Assembly (NCBI GenBank): GCA_902544135.1
Contig: CACCBF010000001.1
Coordinates: 1 to 64,000 of the forward strand
Origin: an uncultured Pelagibacteraceae bacterium
Lineage (GTDB): Bacteria; Pseudomonadota; Alphaproteobacteria; Pelagibacterales; Pelagibacteraceae
DNA length: 64,000 nt
Reading direction: 5' to 3'
Each line of letters opens with the position of its first letter. Within the stretch, counting starts at the first letter, position 1. The translations under genes were made by a program, and so were the position numbers. The notes under the pieces are model-generated. The model ran no database searches. It saw only the letters and a program-made list of their open reading frames with translations, and was not told the origin of the DNA. This document shows, one piece after another, positions 29,304-38,025 of the stretch.

Positions 29304-31234
29304 GATAAACACTCCTCATATTCTGGTTGTTCGTTAGATTGTTGTTTTTTTGATTTATATACATTGGCTGTAATATCGGTTGAGTTAGCATTATTAATAT
29401 TTTCAGCTCTTTGAATTGATTTCGATCTACAGTAATAAAGGCTTTTAAGACCCTTTTTCCATGCATCAAAATGAATTCTATGTAATTCTTTTTTATGGAC
29501 ATCTGCTGGCAAAAATAAATTAACTGATTGTGCTTGGGAGATATATGGAGTTCGATCTCCGCTTAATTCAATAATCCATTTTTGATTTAACTCAAATGCA
29601 GTTTTGAAAACATCTTTTTCAAGATCAGTTAAAAAATCTAGGTGAGAAACTGAACCTTGATTTGTAGTAATTGTAGACCAAGTTTCATCATCATTTTTAC
29701 CATGACTTTCAAGTATTTCTTCAAGATATCTATTTCTAACATTAAAAGAACCTGACAAAGTTTTATGCGTATAACTATTAGCAGCAATTGGTTCAACACC
29801 AGGTGAAGCACCTCCACAAATAATTGAAATAGATGCGGTTGGAGCTATTGCAGTTTTATTTGAAAATCTTTCCATGTAACCATACTCAGCCGCGTCTGGA
29901 CAAGCACCTCTTTCTTCAGCTAAATCTTTTGAAGCTTGATTAACTTGTTCATCAATTTGTTTGAATATTTTTTTATTCCAAGATTTTGCCATTACTGATT
30001 CAAGTGGAATTCTCTTTTTTTGTAGAAAAGAATGGAAACCCATCACACCAAGGCCAACACTTCTCTCTCTTTCTGCAGAATACTTGGCGTCTTTAAATTG
30101 ATCTGGGGCTTTATTAATAAAATCAGTTAAAACATTATCTAAGAATCTCATTACATCTGCAATCATGTTTGGATCGTCTTTCCACTCATCGTATTTTTCT
30201 AAATTTAAAGATGACAAGCAACAAACGGCAGTTCTATCTCTTCCATCTTTATCTATCCCTGTGGGTAAAGTTATTTCACTACAAAGATTTGATGTTTTAA
30301 CTGTTAAGTTTGCTAGTTTATGATGCTGAGGGATTTGTCTGTTAACAGTATCAATGTAGATAATGTAAGGCTCTCCAGTTTCAATTCGAGCTGTCAATAA
30401 TCTTATCCATAAATTTCTTGCAGAAATTGTTTGTTGAATAGATCCATCAGCTGGACTTTTCAATGCCCATTCTTCATCGTTTTGAACTGCTCTCATAAAT
30501 GCATCAGTAACCAAAACACCATGATGTAAATTAAGAGCTTTTCTATTTGGATCACCACCAGTTGGTCTTCTCATTTCCATAAATTCTTCAATCTCAGGAT
30601 GATCAATTGGAAGATAACAAGCTGCAGATCCTCTTCTCAATGAACCTTGACTTATTGCCATAGTTAAAGAGTCCATAACTTTTATGAAAGGAATAATTCC
30701 AGAAGTTTTTCCTACTTTACCAATTTTTTCTCCGATAGATCTTAAATTTCCCCAGTAACTACCAATACCACCACCTTTTGCAGCTAACCAAACATTTTCG
30801 CTCCAAAGGTCAAGTATACCTCCTAAACTATCGGAAGCCTCATTAAGAAAACATGAAATAGGTAAACCTCTTTTTGTGCCACCATTTGATAAAACAGGTG
30901 TTGCTGGCATAAACCACAATTTACTTATGTAGTTATAAATTCTTTGAGCATGCAAATTATCATCAGCGTAAGTGCTAGCAACTCTTGCAAATAAATCTTG
31001 AAAAGACTCGTTATGACCTAGATATCTATCTTTTAAAGTTGCTTTTCCAAAATCTGTTAGATTTAGATCTCTAGATCGATCAATTTTAATTATGATGCCT
31101 CTATCATTTTGAAAAAGTTCAGTTTCATTGTTAAGTGAGAATAAATCAGGCCTATTATCATTTACTACTTTTTCAACCTTGGGGTTATATTCAGAGACAG
31201 CTTTCTTAATTGCTAGCGATACTATTTTATTCAT
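29294..31234 (-). CDS. nrdA: ribonucleotide reductase class I, alpha subunit
   Basis: Catalytic subunit that reduces ribonucleotides to deoxyribonucleotides. 646 residues. Active-site cysteines are in GLPISCFLNEA, SNLCSEITLP and AVCCLSSLNLEKY. The radical-transfer tyrosine pair is LKSLYYCR, and the redox tail is EECLSCQ at the C-terminus. The N-terminus lacks a recognisable ATP-cone, so the overall activity switch of E. coli NrdA seems absent, although other alphaproteobacteria also have short forms. The promoter region carries a candidate NrdR operator. Confidence 0.94.
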   Translation of the reverse strand: MNKIVSLAIKKAVSEYNPKVEKVVNDNRPDLFSLNNETELFQNDRGIIIKIDRSRDLNLTDFGKATLKDRYLGHNESFQDLFARVASTYADDNLHAQRIYNYISKLWFMPATPVLSNGGTKRGLPISCFLNEASDSLGGILDLWSENVWLAAKGGGIGSYWGNLRSIGEKIGKVGKTSGIIPFIKVMDSLTMAISQGSLRRGSAACYLPIDHPEIEEFMEMRRPTGGDPNRKALNLHHGVLVTDAFMRAVQNDEEWALKSPADGSIQQTISARNLWIRLLTARIETGEPYIIYIDTVNRQIPQHHKLANLTVKTSNLCSEITLPTGIDKDGRDRTAVCCLSSLNLEKYDEWKDDPNMIADVMRFLDNVLTDFINKAPDQFKDAKYSAERERSVGLGVMGFHSFLQKKRIPLESVMAKSWNKKIFKQIDEQVNQASKDLAEERGACPDAAEYGYMERFSNKTAIAPTASISIICGGASPGVEPIAANSYTHKTLSGSFNVRNRYLEEILESHGKNDDETWSTITTNQGSVSHLDFLTDLEKDVFKTAFELNQKWIIELSGDRTPYISQAQSVNLFLPADVHKKELHRIHFDAWKKGLKSLYYCRSKSIQRAENINNANSTDITANVYKSKKQQSNEQPEYEECLSCQ

Positions 31235-31243
31235 AAATAAAGT

Positions 31244-31271
31244 ATTATATTTGTTATTTTAACGAAAACAA
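31244..31271 (-). promoter_or_regulatory. predicted nrdAB promoter
   Basis: On the minus strand, TTGTTT (31266-31271) and TATAAT (31244-31249) are separated by 16 bases. The predicted transcript start lies only a few bases before the nrdA ATG, so the message would have almost no leader. The -35 element overlaps the first candidate NrdR box. Confidence 0.5.
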
Positions 31272-31315
31272 CTATATGTTGTGTGCGTTTGGTGTTAATA
31301 TACTATATAAACAAC
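31269..31315 (-). promoter_or_regulatory. candidate tandem NrdR boxes upstream of nrdAB
   Basis: Box 1, CAACTATATGTTGTGT at 31269-31284, matches 13 of 16 positions of the NrdR consensus acaCwAtATaTwGtgt. Box 2, ATACTATATAAACAAC at 31300-31315, matches its left half well (9 of 10) and its right half poorly. The boxes start 31 bases apart, the three-helical-turn spacing known for NrdR sites. Box 1 overlaps the predicted -35. NrdR itself is not encoded in this window. Confidence 0.55.
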
Positions 31316-31394
31316 AAATCAATAGAACATTTATAGAACATGGCAAAAAAATTATCAATAAAAAAATCCAAAAAAATGTAAGTAATTAACAATT

Positions 31395-32849
31395 ATGTCT
31401 GAAAATTTAAAAATAAGTCCCTATGGTTTTAGAGAATATGATGCTAGATGGTTGTTTGAGGAAGATATAAATTTGGATGGAATGACGAATCTAGGAAAAG
31501 GATTCGGGTCACAAATTCTAAAACACACAAAAAAAAATAATCCGAGAGTAATAGTAGGTCATGATTATAGATCTTACAGTGAAGAAATTAAAAAAGCGTT
31601 TAAGAAGGGTCTTATTTCAACAGGATGTAATGTCGAAGATGTAGGATTGTCATTATCTCCAATGGTTTATTTTGCTCAATTTAATTTAAACTCAGATGCA
31701 GTTGCAATGATAACTGCCAGCCATAATGAAAATGGTTGGACTGGTGTTAAAATGGGTATCAAAAAAGGATTAACCCATGCACCAGATGAGATGAAAGAGT
31801 TAAAAGAAATTACATTAAATAAAAGCTTTTTGACAGGCAGTGGAAGTGAAAAACAAATAAGCAATTTTCAACAAGTGTATAAAGACGATTTAATAAAAAA
31901 AAATAAAATTAAAAAGAAGATAAAGGCTGTTGTTGCCTGTGGAAATGGAACCGCAAGTATTTTCGCACCTGATATTTTAAGGGGAATAGGTTGTGATGTA
32001 ATTGAATTAGATTGTAAATTAGATTGGACATTTCCAAAATATAATCCAAATCCAGAAGATCTAGAAATGCTCCATGAAATATCAAAATTTGTAAAAGAAA
32101 ATAATGCCGATATTGGTTTTGGTTTTGATGGTGATGGTGATAGATTAGGTGTGATAGATAATAAAGGAAATGAAATATTTTCAGATAAAATTGGTCTTTT
32201 GATAGCAAGAAATCTTTCCAACTCTCATAAAAATTCCAAATTCATCGTAGATGTCAAATCAACAGGCTTATATTCAAACGACAAAATATTAAAAAATAAT
32301 CAATGCCAAACGATCTATTGGAAGACAGGCCATTCACATATAAAAAGAAAAGTACATAATGAGAAAGCGCTAGCCGGTTTTGAGAAAAGTGGGCATTTCT
32401 TTTTTAACCAACCTCTGGGGTATGGATATGATGATGGTATCAACTCAGCAATCCAAGTGTGTCACTTACTTGATAACGATAATAGAAAAATTAGTGAAAT
32501 AATGAATGAATTACCCAAAACATTTCAATCACCTACAATGGCTCCTTTTTGTAAAGATAATGAAAAATATGAGGTGGTAAATCAGCTTGTAAAGGAAATT
32601 GAGAATATAAAAAAAAATAAAACTAAAATAGACGAACAAGAAATAACAGAAATTATTACTGTAAATGGAGTAAGATTTTCATTTAATGATGGATCCTGGG
32701 GCTTGATTAGAGCTTCATCAAATAAACCTTCGTTGGTGGTTGTTACAGAAAGCCCAACCTCTGATGAAAGAAAGAAAAAGATATTTGAATTTATTGATCA
32801 ATTATTACAAAAAACTGGTAAAATTGGAGAATACGACCAAAAAATATAA
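31395..32849 (+). CDS. phosphomannomutase/phosphoglucomutase
   Basis: 484-residue alpha-D-phosphohexomutase interconverting hexose 6- and 1-phosphates for nucleotide-sugar synthesis. The phosphoserine loop is MITASHNENGWTGVKMG near residue 106, the metal loop is GFGFDGDGDRLGVID near 241, the sugar loop is AGFEKSGHFFF, and a phosphate-binding domain closes the C-terminus. It resembles dual-specificity ManB/AlgC enzymes, and PMM against PGM cannot be separated by eye. It is divergent from nrdA across 160 bases that hold the nrd operator. Confidence 0.88.
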   Translation: MSENLKISPYGFREYDARWLFEEDINLDGMTNLGKGFGSQILKHTKKNNPRVIVGHDYRSYSEEIKKAFKKGLISTGCNVEDVGLSLSPMVYFAQFNLNSDAVAMITASHNENGWTGVKMGIKKGLTHAPDEMKELKEITLNKSFLTGSGSEKQISNFQQVYKDDLIKKNKIKKKIKAVVACGNGTASIFAPDILRGIGCDVIELDCKLDWTFPKYNPNPEDLEMLHEISKFVKENNADIGFGFDGDGDRLGVIDNKGNEIFSDKIGLLIARNLSNSHKNSKFIVDVKSTGLYSNDKILKNNQCQTIYWKTGHSHIKRKVHNEKALAGFEKSGHFFFNQPLGYGYDDGINSAIQVCHLLDNDNRKISEIMNELPKTFQSPTMAPFCKDNEKYEVVNQLVKEIENIKKNKTKIDEQEITEIITVNGVRFSFNDGSWGLIRASSNKPSLVVVTESPTSDERKKKIFEFIDQLLQKTGKIGEYDQKI

Positions 32850-32933
32850 TCTTTCTCTAGTCTATTTATCAACAACTAATAAATTCAATTATTACGAGTT
32901 TTGTGTTTTTTTAAGAATCAAATAAAGTTTTTT

Positions 32934-32972
32934 TAAGGGTGGTAGAGGGAGACTGAAACCACCCTTACCCCC
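32934..32972 (+). promoter_or_regulatory. possible structured leader (stem with candidate pseudoknot) before DUF2061
   Basis: A perfect 10-base-pair stem pairs TAAGGGTGGT (32934-32943) with ACCACCCTTA (32958-32967) around a 14-base loop. GGG in the loop (32947-32949) can pair with the CCCCC at 32968-32972 just after the stem, as in H-type pseudoknots. No T-run follows on either strand, so it is not a simple intrinsic terminator. It ends 28 bases before the DUF2061 ATG. The stretch is unusually GC-rich for this window. I do not recognise a known riboswitch class. Confidence 0.4.
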
Positions 32973-33000
32973 ATCTTTAAGCAAAGTTGAACACAATTAA

Positions 33001-33207
33001 ATGGCGGATAAAAAGATAAGATCAGTTGCGAAAACTTTTTCCTGGAGATTTCTTATATTTGTATACTGGATGCTGTTCGGATATATTTTTACTGGTTCAT
33101 TTAAAGTCGCAGGAATATTAGGAATTGGATCAATAGTACCACTTTTTTTTTACTATTTTCACGAAAGAATTTGGAATAAAATTAAATGGGGCACTGATCA
33201 AGATTAG
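33001..33207 (+). CDS. DUF2061 small membrane protein
   Basis: 68 residues with SVAKTFSWRFLIFVYWMLFGYIFTG and GILGIGSIVPLFFYYFHERIW, the two hydrophobic segments of DUF2061. The motif K(T/A)xSWRxxxxxxT and the C-terminal YYxHERxW are typical. Relatives occur near sulfate-assimilation genes in other bacteria. Here the convergent neighbour (2 bases between stops) is a TauE/SafE exporter, a family linked to sulfur compounds. Its function is unknown. The possible structured RNA upstream may control it. Confidence 0.85.
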   Translation: MADKKIRSVAKTFSWRFLIFVYWMLFGYIFTGSFKVAGILGIGSIVPLFFYYFHERIWNKIKWGTDQD

Positions 33208-33209
33208 TT

Positions 33210-34046
33210 TTAACTAATATTTAAATACTCAATAAACGATCTAATAGACACTATAATTAAAAAAGTTCCAAAAATTTTACTTAATAATTTTTTATCAATT
33301 CGATAAACTGCTTTTGCACCTAAACGAGCCATGACTGTTGTCACTGGTACAAAAACCAGAAAACCCAATAAGTTTATGTAACCAACACTAAAAGGAGTGC
33401 TTACATTATTAATTATTTTACCCCCTAAAATCATTGTTATGCTACCACTCACAGCGATCAAAAAACCTACTGCAGCGGCTGTTCCAATGGATTTTCTAAT
33501 ATCATAACCAAATGTTCTCATAAAAGGCACCATCAATGAACCACCACCAATTCCAAGAGGCACTGAGATAAAACCTATCCCAATACCAGAAATATTTTTT
33601 ACTAAATCAGAAATCTCTTTTGGATTTTCAAGAAGTTTTTCTCTCAAAAAAATAAAAAATAAACCTACAATAAAGGCAAATATAGAAAAGAATAAAACTA
33701 AAGCTGCAGTTTTCAAGTTCACAGCTAAAAAAGTTCCAGCAATTACTCCAAATAAAATAAAAATACCAAATGATTTTACCATTTTAAAATCCACTGCATC
33801 ATATTCCATATGTGTTTTTGTAGAAATAATAGATGTTGGAATTATTATTGCTAAAGAGGTACCAACTGATAAATGCATTCTTGTTATAATATCAAAATCT
33901 AAAACCGTGAAAGCATAGTATAAAGCGGGAACCATAATTATTCCTCCACCAACACCTAGTAAGCCAGCTAAAAAACCTGCAACTGCTGCTGCAACACTCA
34001 AGACTAATAATAAATTTATTAATTCACTTAAATCTATTATTTCCAT
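33210..34046 (-). CDS. TauE/SafE family anion exporter
   Basis: 278-residue inner-membrane protein with about 8 hydrophobic segments. The two repeat signatures of TauE/SafE are GFLAGLLGVGGGIIMVPAL near residue 22 and GIGFISVPLGIGGGSLMVPFM near 153. The family moves sulfite, sulfoacetate or other organosulfur anions; the substrate here is unknown. It overlaps dusA by one base (TAATG), in line with the dctM-dusA-tauE gene order. Confidence 0.88.
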   Translation of the reverse strand: MEIIDLSELINLLLVLSVAAAVAGFLAGLLGVGGGIIMVPALYYAFTVLDFDIITRMHLSVGTSLAIIIPTSIISTKTHMEYDAVDFKMVKSFGIFILFGVIAGTFLAVNLKTAALVLFFSIFAFIVGLFFIFLREKLLENPKEISDLVKNISGIGIGFISVPLGIGGGSLMVPFMRTFGYDIRKSIGTAAAVGFLIAVSGSITMILGGKIINNVSTPFSVGYINLLGFLVFVPVTTVMARLGAKAVYRIDKKLLSKIFGTFLIIVSIRSFIEYLNIS

Positions 34047-35050
34047 TACTGACTTTTTTGATTTGCTTTTTCATTATTTTGAACAATGGTCATAATATGT
34101 TTTGCTTTTTGAAAATCAGAATCTCTTGCCATCATATTATCACTTAAATACCTTTTCCATTCTTTAGATCCAACTTGACCATGATATAATCCAACTGTGT
34201 GTCTCATTATGTGATTAACTTTGGTACCCTCTTTAACTTCTTTATCTAAATATTCTAAAAGTTTATGAACAACTTCTTCTCTTGTGGGGCTATTGTCGAC
34301 ATTAAAAATTTCTTTTTCTATTTCCACGAGAGAATATGGATTTTGGTAAATAGATCTACCAATCATTACACCATCACAATAATTTAAATGATCTTTTATT
34401 TCACTTACTTTGGTTATACCTCCATTAATTATAATTTCTAAATTTGGATTTTCTTTTTTAATTTTGTAAACCATATCGTAGTTTAACTTTGGAATATTCA
34501 AATTTTGTTTTGGAGATAATCCACTTAACATTGCTTTTCTAGCATGCAAAATAAATGTCTGCGTTCCTGCATCTCTCATTTGTCCAATAAAATTATTTAG
34601 ATAATCAAAATCTTCTACATCATCAAAACCAATACGTGTTTTAGCAGTTACTGGAATTTTGCAAGCATTTACCATTGAGTGTATGCACTCAGCTACTAAC
34701 TCTGGTTCTTTCATTAAACATGCGCCAAATTTATTTTTTTGAACTTTTTTGCTAGGACATCCAAGGTTGATATTTATTTCATCATAACCCATGTCTTCTC
34801 CAATTTTAGCAACTTCTGCTAGTTCATCTTTATTGGAACCACCAACCTGTAAAGCAAGAGGTTTTTCCTCAGGACTGAAAGACAAAATTTTTTTTCTATC
34901 ACCGTGAATTGCTGACTTTGTTGCTACCATTTCAGTATAGAGCATTACATTTTTACTCATCAGTCTTAAAAAGAAACGATCGTGTCTGTCAGTGCAATCC
35001 ATCATTGGAGCAACTGATATTTTTCTATTTATTTCTTTTTTAGAATCCAA
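34046..35050 (-). CDS. dusA: tRNA-dihydrouridine synthase A
   Basis: FMN enzyme reducing uridines in the tRNA D-loop. 334 residues. DusA features are ISVAPMMDCTDRHDRFF near residue 11, ALQVGGSN, EININLGCPSKKVQ, the catalytic cysteine in KFGACLM, ILHARKA, INGGI, and VMIGRSIYQNP. CTDRHDR, in place of the DusB pattern, supports the A type. It starts 11 bases inside the end of dctM, so it appears to ride on the TRAP transporter transcript. Confidence 0.93.
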   Translation of the reverse strand: MDSKKEINRKISVAPMMDCTDRHDRFFLRLMSKNVMLYTEMVATKSAIHGDRKKILSFSPEEKPLALQVGGSNKDELAEVAKIGEDMGYDEININLGCPSKKVQKNKFGACLMKEPELVAECIHSMVNACKIPVTAKTRIGFDDVEDFDYLNNFIGQMRDAGTQTFILHARKAMLSGLSPKQNLNIPKLNYDMVYKIKKENPNLEIIINGGITKVSEIKDHLNYCDGVMIGRSIYQNPYSLVEIEKEIFNVDNSPTREEVVHKLLEYLDKEVKEGTKVNHIMRHTVGLYHGQVGSKEWKRYLSDNMMARDSDFQKAKHIMTIVQNNEKANQKSQ

Positions 35051-36371
35051 GGTCCTTACCCATTATTTTATCAGGTAACCATGTAACAATCTCAGGAAAA
35101 ATACATAAAATTACTATAGCTAAAGCCATAATTATCATGAATGGTATAGATCCTTTTAAAATTTCTGACAAACTAACATCTGGGGTAATTCCTTTTATGA
35201 TATAAAGATTTAGTCCAACTGGCGGTGTTATTAAGCCAATCTCCATATTGATTGTAAATACTATTGCAAACCAATACGGATCAAACCCTAAAGTGGTTAT
35301 TACAGGCAATAATATAGCTGAAGTCATTACAATAACTGCGACTGGTGGTAAAAAGAAACCAGCTATTAAAAGAAATATATTTATCAAAATGAACACAACC
35401 CATTTGTTTGAACTTAATTCAACCATGCTCTGTGCTAAAGATTGAGTTACATAGAGTTGTGAGAGAGTAAAAGCAAAAAGATAGGATGCAGCAATGATAA
35501 ACATTATCATCACACTTTCTTTCATTGAAACTTTAACAATGTTCCATATTTTGCTTGGTTGATAAATTTTGTAAACTACCGCAATCAATACAAAAACTAA
35601 GAATGCTCCTACTCCAGATGCCTCGGATGGTGTTGCAACCCCTCCATAAAGAACATACAAAACACCAGCAATAATAGCTAAGAAAGGAAGAATTCTTGGT
35701 AATACTTCAAGTTTTTCCTTTAAAGTTGGTCTCACTCTATTTCTCAGAGCTTTTGCAGCGTCTTTATCAATAAAATAACTATGAATAAGAGCCCAAATTG
35801 CAAACATACCTGCTAACATGAAACCTGGTACAAGACCACATAAAAATAATCTACCTATTGATGTTCCTGTTGCAATTCCATAAACAATTAAAACAATACT
35901 AGGAGGAATTAAAACTCCTAAAGTACCTCCAGCTGCAATAGTTCCTGTTGCGATTTGGTCAGAGTACCCTCTTTTCCTCATTTCAGGTATTCCCATCGTT
36001 CCAATTGCTGCACAAGTTGCAGGACTAGATCCACTTAAAGCTGCAAAAATTGAACAAGCCCCAATATTAGAAATGACTAATCCACCTGGTACTCTCCAAA
36101 GCCATCTATCCAAACCTGTATATAAATCTTTTCCTGCAGGAGAATTGGCAACAGCCATTCCCATTAAAATAAACATTGGTATGGAAAGTAAAACAAAAGA
36201 ATTTAATCCTGCAAAAAATGTTTCAGCAAATACATCAAGCATTTGAACTCCCTCAAATGTTACTAACAAAGCAATCGAAACAAAACTCAAACCAAAAGCA
36301 ATTGGAATTCCAGAAAAAAGTACCAATAAAGTAAATACTGCAACAATTAATGCTATAATCAGAGGATCCAT
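35040..36371 (-). CDS. dctM: TRAP transporter large permease DctM
   Basis: 443-residue polytopic membrane protein of the DctM/SiaM family, about 12 hydrophobic segments. Landmarks are LSIPMFILMGMAVANS, SGSSPATCAAIGTMGIPEM, TIAAGGTLGVLIPPSIVLIVYG, and LITPPVGLNLYI near the end. It works with DctQ and the periplasmic DctP as a sodium-driven importer of organic acids or similar solutes. It follows dctQ with no gap. Confidence 0.95.
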   Translation of the reverse strand: MDPLIIALIVAVFTLLVLFSGIPIAFGLSFVSIALLVTFEGVQMLDVFAETFFAGLNSFVLLSIPMFILMGMAVANSPAGKDLYTGLDRWLWRVPGGLVISNIGACSIFAALSGSSPATCAAIGTMGIPEMRKRGYSDQIATGTIAAGGTLGVLIPPSIVLIVYGIATGTSIGRLFLCGLVPGFMLAGMFAIWALIHSYFIDKDAAKALRNRVRPTLKEKLEVLPRILPFLAIIAGVLYVLYGGVATPSEASGVGAFLVFVLIAVVYKIYQPSKIWNIVKVSMKESVMIMFIIAASYLFAFTLSQLYVTQSLAQSMVELSSNKWVVFILINIFLLIAGFFLPPVAVIVMTSAILLPVITTLGFDPYWFAIVFTINMEIGLITPPVGLNLYIIKGITPDVSLSEILKGSIPFMIIMALAIVILCIFPEIVTWLPDKIMGKDLGF

Positions 36372-36866
36372 TTATTTAAAATCCTTATCATCAGTTAATT
36401 TTATAATTTCTGCGATATACTGTAATATCATTAACAAAGCTCCCAACATCATTGATGAATATGGTATCCATAGTGGTGGATCCCAAACAGTTCCTGTTGA
36501 ATAATTTTTAGTAAATGCTTCCTCAAACATTAAAAATCCAAAATAAAATAAAATTAAGAAAAAAAGTAAGCTTATTGATGATGTAAAAATTTTTAATCTA
36601 ATTATATTTTTTTTTGATAGAAAGTCATAAATCCATTCCATACTAACATGAGCTTTTTCACTTAAAACGTACACACTTCCTATAAAAGTTGAGGCAACCA
36701 ATAACATGGTGACAAGTTCTGTCTGCCATGTAATTGCTCTTTGAAAAAAATATCTTTCAAAAACAAGCTCAACAATTACCAAGATTGATAAAAGCAATGC
36801 CAACACAGCGAAAGCACCACATGCTTTAGCTATATAGTCACAAAGTTGTAGATATTTTTTTTTCAT
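36372..36866 (-). CDS. dctQ: TRAP transporter small permease DctQ
   Basis: 164-residue four-helix membrane protein of the DctQ family. The conserved core is AITWQTELVTMLLVASTFIGSVYVL, with the periplasm-side KAHVSMEW. It pairs with DctM. Its ATG at 36864-36866 lies immediately after the T-run of the terminator-like hairpin between it and dctP, so it is probably expressed below DctP. Confidence 0.92.
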   Translation of the reverse strand: MKKKYLQLCDYIAKACGAFAVLALLLSILVIVELVFERYFFQRAITWQTELVTMLLVASTFIGSVYVLSEKAHVSMEWIYDFLSKKNIIRLKIFTSSISLLFFLILFYFGFLMFEEAFTKNYSTGTVWDPPLWIPYSSMMLGALLMILQYIAEIIKLTDDKDFK

Positions 36867-36902
36867 AAAAAAACCCCTATTTAATAAGAATAAATAGGGG
36901 TT
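36865..36902 (-). terminator. intrinsic terminator/attenuator between dctP and dctQ
   Basis: A 12-base-pair stem (AACCCCTATTTA at 36872-36883 with TAAATAGGGGTT at 36891-36902) has a 7-base loop. On the minus strand it is followed at once by seven T. It comes 14 bases after the dctP stop and ends at the dctQ start, so it should reduce read-through into the permease genes while stabilising dctP message. Confidence 0.85.
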
Positions 36903-36916
36903 CTTTATATATTATT

Positions 36917-37927
36917 TTATTTAACTGCTAAAGCCATTTCCATCAGCTTATCGCCACCTGGAACTTTATCAGCAAATGCTTTATGAGAAGATTTTTTCGC
37001 AATCTCTACCCATGCAGCATGGTCTTTTGCATCCATGTATACCAATTTTACACCAGCAGCCTTATAAGCATCTTCGAACTTTTTATCTAAGTTCTCTACT
37101 TGAGCTGTCATGTATTTCTCAGCAACTTTACCAGCTTTCATTAAAGCTTTTTGTTGCTTTGAACTTAATGCATCATAAGACTTTTTTGACATTAAGATTG
37201 GTTCATACATAAACCATAGACCAAATTTTCCTGGAGGAGTTGCACATGAAACTTGTTCATAAATTTTATAACTTACAAAACTTCCTGAACTAGTGTTAGC
37301 ACCTGTTAATACACCAGTTTGTAAACCTGTGTAAATTTCAGATGATGGCATACTTTGTATACCAGCTCCTGCTGCTTCTAACATTTGGTTAAATGCTTTA
37401 CCTGCAGCTCTCATAACTTGACCTTTTGCATCACTAGGGTTTTTGATACATTTTGTTTTTGAAGCAAAACCACCCCCCAACCAAGCATCAGATAAAACTA
37501 CAACACCAGCATCATTAATAATTTTTTTAATCTCTGTCATCATTGGTCCTTTATTAAATCTCAATGCATGATCATGATTTTTAACTGTTCCTGGCATTAA
37601 AGTTGCGTCAAATTCTGGATGGAATTTAGATGCATATGCTAATGGAAAAGCAGAAATATCCAACTGACCTGTTGTCATTGGTTTCCACTGTTCTTTTGGT
37701 TTGTATAATGATTTAGCTGGATAAATTCTTATATCTATTCCAACGTTTGCTTTTTTGACTTCGTCAGCAATGATTTGCACCATTTCATGACGAGGGTCAA
37801 AAGATCCATCAGCTCTTGGTGTTCCCGGCCATTGGTGACTTGCTTTTAGAGTTACAGCAAAAGCAGAACCAATAGTTGTGAAAACGAAAACTAATGAAGT
37901 TAAGTATAAAGATATTTTTTTAAACAT
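36917..37927 (-). CDS. dctP: TRAP transporter substrate-binding protein DctP
   Basis: Periplasmic solute-binding protein. The ATG at 37925-37927 is chosen, giving 336 residues that start with a signal peptide (MFKKISLYLTSLVFVFTTIG, cut after SAFA). The longer in-frame start at 37990 would add 21 non-signal residues. The mature part has LKASHQWPGT, QLDISAFPLAYASKFHPEF and the dicarboxylate-type arginine region GQVMRAAGKAFNQML. The ligand is not predictable by eye. A 98-base gap separates it from the divergent CoA transferase. Confidence 0.93.
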   Translation of the reverse strand: MFKKISLYLTSLVFVFTTIGSAFAVTLKASHQWPGTPRADGSFDPRHEMVQIIADEVKKANVGIDIRIYPAKSLYKPKEQWKPMTTGQLDISAFPLAYASKFHPEFDATLMPGTVKNHDHALRFNKGPMMTEIKKIINDAGVVVLSDAWLGGGFASKTKCIKNPSDAKGQVMRAAGKAFNQMLEAAGAGIQSMPSSEIYTGLQTGVLTGANTSSGSFVSYKIYEQVSCATPPGKFGLWFMYEPILMSKKSYDALSSKQQKALMKAGKVAEKYMTAQVENLDKKFEDAYKAAGVKLVYMDAKDHAAWVEIAKKSSHKAFADKVPGGDKLMEMALAVK

Positions 37928-37972
37928 TATTTTTCCCTCTATTGTTATTTTTAATAATTCAATTAAAGTGAA

Positions 37973-37984
37973 CTTATTAATAAG
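37973..37984. promoter_or_regulatory. 12-base perfect palindrome between dctP and the CoA-transferase gene
   Basis: CTTATTAATAAG lies near the middle of the divergent spacer, about 46 bases from the dctP start and 42 from the CoA-transferase start. It could be an operator shared by both genes, but short AT palindromes arise easily in this composition. Confidence 0.3.
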
Positions 37985-38025
37985 AGTCAAGTCGGTAAAA
38001 GCACTTAATATATAAAACTATATTT

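Noticed and set aside
31340-31381. A 13-codon reading frame (MAKKLSIKKSKKM) just before the phosphohexomutase gene
   Set aside because: No ribosome-binding site, very low complexity in an A-rich stretch, and no clear leader-peptide logic.
31868-32221. Two overlapping minus-strand frames opposite the phosphohexomutase gene
   Set aside because: Both lie within a conserved gene, have biased composition and no known motifs.
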